DNA of 7,515 bases from JBHEPS01 sp046261635 (GTDB taxonomy: Bacteria > Acidobacteriota > Thermoanaerobaculia > Gp7-AA8), in assembly GCA_046261635.1 (NCBI GenBank), contig JBHEOL010000004.1, positions 1 through 7,515 of the forward strand, read 5' to 3'. A program made the translations under genes and the position numbers. The notes beneath the pieces are model-generated. The model made no database searches. It was given only the letters and a program-made list of their open reading frames with translations, and was not told the DNA's origin. Shown here piece after piece: positions 5,491 to 7,515 of this stretch; positions within the stretch are counted from its first letter, which is position 1; the number at the start of each line of letters is the position of its first letter.

Positions 5491-5514
5491 TCCGGCAGGT
5501 GGCCGGACGGGGAG
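5491..5514 (+). promoter_or_regulatory. Leader hairpin and ribosome binding site of the amidase gene
   Basis: TCCGGC 5491-5496 pairs with GCCGGA 5502-5507, leaving a 5-nt loop. GGGGAG at 5509-5514 follows at once and lies 6 nt before the GTG start at 5521. The Shine-Dalgarno supports this start. The hairpin next to it could modulate initiation, but that is inference. Confidence 0.5.
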
Positions 5515-5520
5515 ACTGGT

Positions 5521-7323
5521 GTGTGTAAGTGGCGGGTGGGAGTTCTCATAGCGGCGGTGCTTGTGGGGTCGTCGCTTCTGGCGGGGGAGGTCATTCAGGC
5601 GCCCTTCGGTCCCGCGGCCACCATTCGACTCGAGTCCGACCAGGAGATCTCCCTCTGGGTGACGCCGGAGCGCGGGGATGCCTGGAGCCGCCTCTCGCTC
5701 CGCTACACCGGGGACGCTTCGAACTGGCGGGAGCTAGCGCGCCTCAACGGCCAGGGATCGACCCTGCACGCGGGGCAGAGCGTGCGCATCCCGCTCGTCA
5801 TGCTCCGCGAGGAGATGCAGCTCGAGGCGATCCGCGCGCTTTTTCCCGCGGACCGGCGGAGCGAGAAGGGATGGCGGCACAAGGTCGTCGCCGGAAGCTC
5901 GGTCGAAGGGGAGTCGCTCTGGACGATCGCCGAATGGTTCACGGGCGACGGAGCGAACTACGCGAGGATCCGTGACGCGAATCCCGGCCGCGTCCTCTCT
6001 ACCCGCCGGGGCGAGTGGATCGTGGTGCCGGACGAGGTGCTGAATCCGCCCTTCCGCTCGGCGAAGGTCGATGTCCTGCAGATCGCCGAGGATGATCCCG
6101 ACACGCAGCCCGAACGGGTGGCGACGGGGAGGGTGGCCGAGATCGCGGAGGTCTCCTCCGGCGACATCCAGCTCGAGTACCACCGCGGTACGTCCCGCCC
6201 TTACGCGGTCTACAAGCTTCGCCAGGGAGAGGCGCTCTACTCCTCGGTGGCGATCCGCTTCACCGGGCGCGTCTACGCGCGCGACGTCAACGAGGTCGTC
6301 GACGAGATCGTCAGGTTCAACGGGATCGAGGACGTCTCGAAGATGAGAGTGAACTACCCGGTCCGGATCCCGATGGAGCTGCTCACCGCCGAATGGCGCC
6401 CGTCGGACGATCCGAAGCGCCTGGCGCGCGAGCGGACGCAGCGCGAGAGCGCGAATCTGGCGCGGCGTGTTCTCGGCAGCGCGAGCCTGTCGGGCGTCCA
6501 CATCGTGATCGACCCGGGGCACGGCGGGCGTGACGTCGGGACGGCGCACGAGGACGTGTGGGAGAGCACGTACGTCTACGACGTGGCGGCGCGCCTGAAG
6601 AAGACGATCGAGAGCAAGACGGATGCGAAGGTGACGCTGACGACGAAGTCGAGGAGCCGCGAGTACCGGATCCCGGACCGCGACGTGCTCGATCCGATCC
6701 GCGATCACGAGGTGCTGACGAGCCCCCGTTACAGCCTGGAGGATCCGGTCGTCGGCGTGAACCTCCGGTGGTATCTGGCGAACTCGGTCCTGCGGCGCGC
6801 GATCGCCGCGTCGGCGCCGCCGGAGAAAGTGGTCTTTCTCTCGATTCACGCCGACTCGCTTCATCCATCGCTGCGCGGCGCGATGGCGTACATCCCGGGA
6901 GAGCGTTGGGTGAAGGGGACGTTCACGAAGACGGGGCCGATTTACCTCGCGCGCGCGGAGGTGCGGGAGAGCCCGACCGTGTCACAGTCGGACACCGAGG
7001 CGCTGCTCGCCGAGGGGTTGTCGACGAGGCTGGCCGAATCGATCATCGACTCGTTCCGGAAGCAGGAGCTGAAGGTCCACCCGTACCAGCCCGTGCGCGA
7101 CAACGTGGTGCGGCAGGGAAGGGAGTGGGTCCCGGCGGTGATCCGCTACAACAAGATTCCCGCGCGCCTCCTCCTCGAGGTCTGCAACCTCGGCAACCCC
7201 GAGGATCGCCGTCTCATGAAGACCCGGGCGTTTCGCCAGGAGGTCGCGGAGGCGATCCACGATGGGATCGTGGAGTTCTTTATCGACGACGAGGGGACGG
7301 GGGTGAGGACGGCGGCGAGGTGA
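5521..7323 (+). CDS. Secreted LysM-containing N-acetylmuramoyl-L-alanine amidase (Amidase_3)
   Basis: A 600-residue zinc amidase that cleaves the bond between MurNAc and the stem peptide in peptidoglycan. An N-terminal signal peptide (KWRVGVLIAAVLVGSSLLAG) probably ends near residue 21-22; there is no lipobox Cys. Three LysM-like segments follow, at about 44-95, 116-172 and 228-287, each with the pattern of a Trp/Leu-initiated helix, an (A)RLN or (V)RFNG turn and a final VRIP or IVVP strand; they should bind glycan. The catalytic domain runs from about 325 to 590: VHIVIDPGHGGRDVG (His334), the WEST motif (Glu348), FLSIHADSLHPS (His443) and RLLLEVCNLGNPEDRR (Glu553). These are the three zinc ligands and the catalytic Glu of the family, so it should be active. 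Between 375 and 435 the domain carries a longer insertion than the minimal AmiC fold. It would act in the periplasm in cell separation or wall remodelling. It has its own candidate promoter, and its stop overlaps the border of the next repeat array. Confidence 0.93.
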   Translation: MCKWRVGVLIAAVLVGSSLLAGEVIQAPFGPAATIRLESDQEISLWVTPERGDAWSRLSLRYTGDASNWRELARLNGQGSTLHAGQSVRIPLVMLREEMQLEAIRALFPADRRSEKGWRHKVVAGSSVEGESLWTIAEWFTGDGANYARIRDANPGRVLSTRRGEWIVVPDEVLNPPFRSAKVDVLQIAEDDPDTQPERVATGRVAEIAEVSSGDIQLEYHRGTSRPYAVYKLRQGEALYSSVAIRFTGRVYARDVNEVVDEIVRFNGIEDVSKMRVNYPVRIPMELLTAEWRPSDDPKRLARERTQRESANLARRVLGSASLSGVHIVIDPGHGGRDVGTAHEDVWESTYVYDVAARLKKTIESKTDAKVTLTTKSRSREYRIPDRDVLDPIRDHEVLTSPRYSLEDPVVGVNLRWYLANSVLRRAIAASAPPEKVVFLSIHADSLHPSLRGAMAYIPGERWVKGTFTKTGPIYLARAEVRESPTVSQSDTEALLAEGLSTRLAESIIDSFRKQELKVHPYQPVRDNVVRQGREWVPAVIRYNKIPARLLLEVCNLGNPEDRRLMKTRAFRQEVAEAIHDGIVEFFIDDEGTGVRTAAR

Positions 7324-7437
7324 AACGAAGTCAGAAGGCAGAAGTAAAGGCAGAAGGCAGAAGGCAGAAGGCAGAAGTAAAGGCAGAAGGCAGAAGTAAG
7401 CAGAAGGCAGAAGAAGAAGTAAGGGCAAAGTCAGAAT
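7322..7437. repeat. GGCAGAA heptamer array downstream of the amidase gene
   Basis: Tandem GGCAGAA/GGCAGAAGTAA-type units that begin within the amidase stop codon. The first 15 nt (GAAACGAAGTCAGAA, 7322-7336) are the exact reverse complement of 5426-5440. A 32-nt stretch at 7354-7385 is the exact reverse complement of 5377-5408. The amidase gene is therefore bracketed by inverted copies of the same array type. The array ends in a degenerate form near 7437 (GGGCAAAGTCAGAA). Confidence 0.85.
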
Positions 7438-7449
7438 CGTTTGCCGCCT

Positions 7450-7466
7450 GCACTCCGGAGGAGTGC
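7450..7466. other. Perfect 7-bp hairpin
   Basis: GCACTCC 7450-7456 pairs with GGAGTGC 7460-7466 around GGA. There is no T-tract after it, so it is only a possible terminator or repeat-derived structure. Confidence 0.4.
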
Positions 7467-7472
7467 CAGAAG

Positions 7473-7510
7473 GTAGCCGGGCGGTCGAGCGAAGCGAAGA
7501 CCCCCGGTAC
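7473..7510. repeat. Imperfect inverted repeat at the window end
   Basis: The left arm GTAGCCGGGCGGTC pairs with the right arm GACCCCCGGTAC, with bulges at G7476 and C7482. The loop holds two direct GCGAA units (GAGCGAAGCGAA). It looks like a dispersed repeat or small mobile-element end, but the window stops here and no second copy is present to test this. Confidence 0.4.
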
Positions 7511-7515
7511 ACGAC

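Noticed and set aside
5734..6864. A 376-residue antisense ORF opposite the amidase gene
   Set aside because: No domain pattern, composition typical of a shadow, and the + strand amidase has all its zinc ligands.

Overview
The window is GC-rich bacterial DNA with all eight genes on the + strand, tightly packed except where short repeats separate them. The genes fit a Gram-negative-type bacterium that makes Asn-tRNA and/or Gln-tRNA by transamidation (gatCA), turns over peptidoglycan with a secreted LysM amidase, and very probably uses selenocysteine. The gene styles and the repeat content resemble Acidobacteriota or a deltaproteobacterial-type relative. That placement is inference from memory, not a database result.

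Region 1 (5-3109) is a compact co-directional cluster: a RodZ-like membrane protein with a cytoplasmic helix-turn-helix, a conserved helical protein of unknown function, a J-domain/TPR co-chaperone whose start codon overlaps the previous stop, and a PP2C-type Ser/Thr phosphatase. Spacing and overlap suggest one operon with a regulatory or protein-quality role at the membrane.

Region 2 (3110-3555) holds the best find. A 73-residue SelW-like (Rdx family) selenoprotein is read through an in-frame TGA at 3232-3234, giving the redox motif Cys-Val-Val-Sec. A conventional gene caller would see only the part after the TGA and would give it a false TTG start at 3241. A TTG start at 3202 with a good Shine-Dalgarno sequence, the family-typical N-terminus, and a stem-loop just after the TGA that matches the bacterial SECIS pattern all support recoding. 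The gene is followed by a pair of inverted 23-nt repeats.

Region 3 (3556-5216) encodes GatC and GatA of the tRNA-dependent amidotransferase, overlapping by 4 nt. No gatB is in the window. A third copy of the 23-nt palindromic repeat is embedded in frame in gatA, and the GatA C-terminus stops early, exactly where a GGCAGAA-type repeat array begins.

Region 4 (5217-7515) is a secreted LysM-containing N-acetylmuramoyl-L-alanine amidase with its own candidate promoter. It is flanked on both sides by GGCAGAA heptamer arrays that share a 32-nt and a 15-nt exact sequence in opposite orientation. The window ends with two small hairpins.
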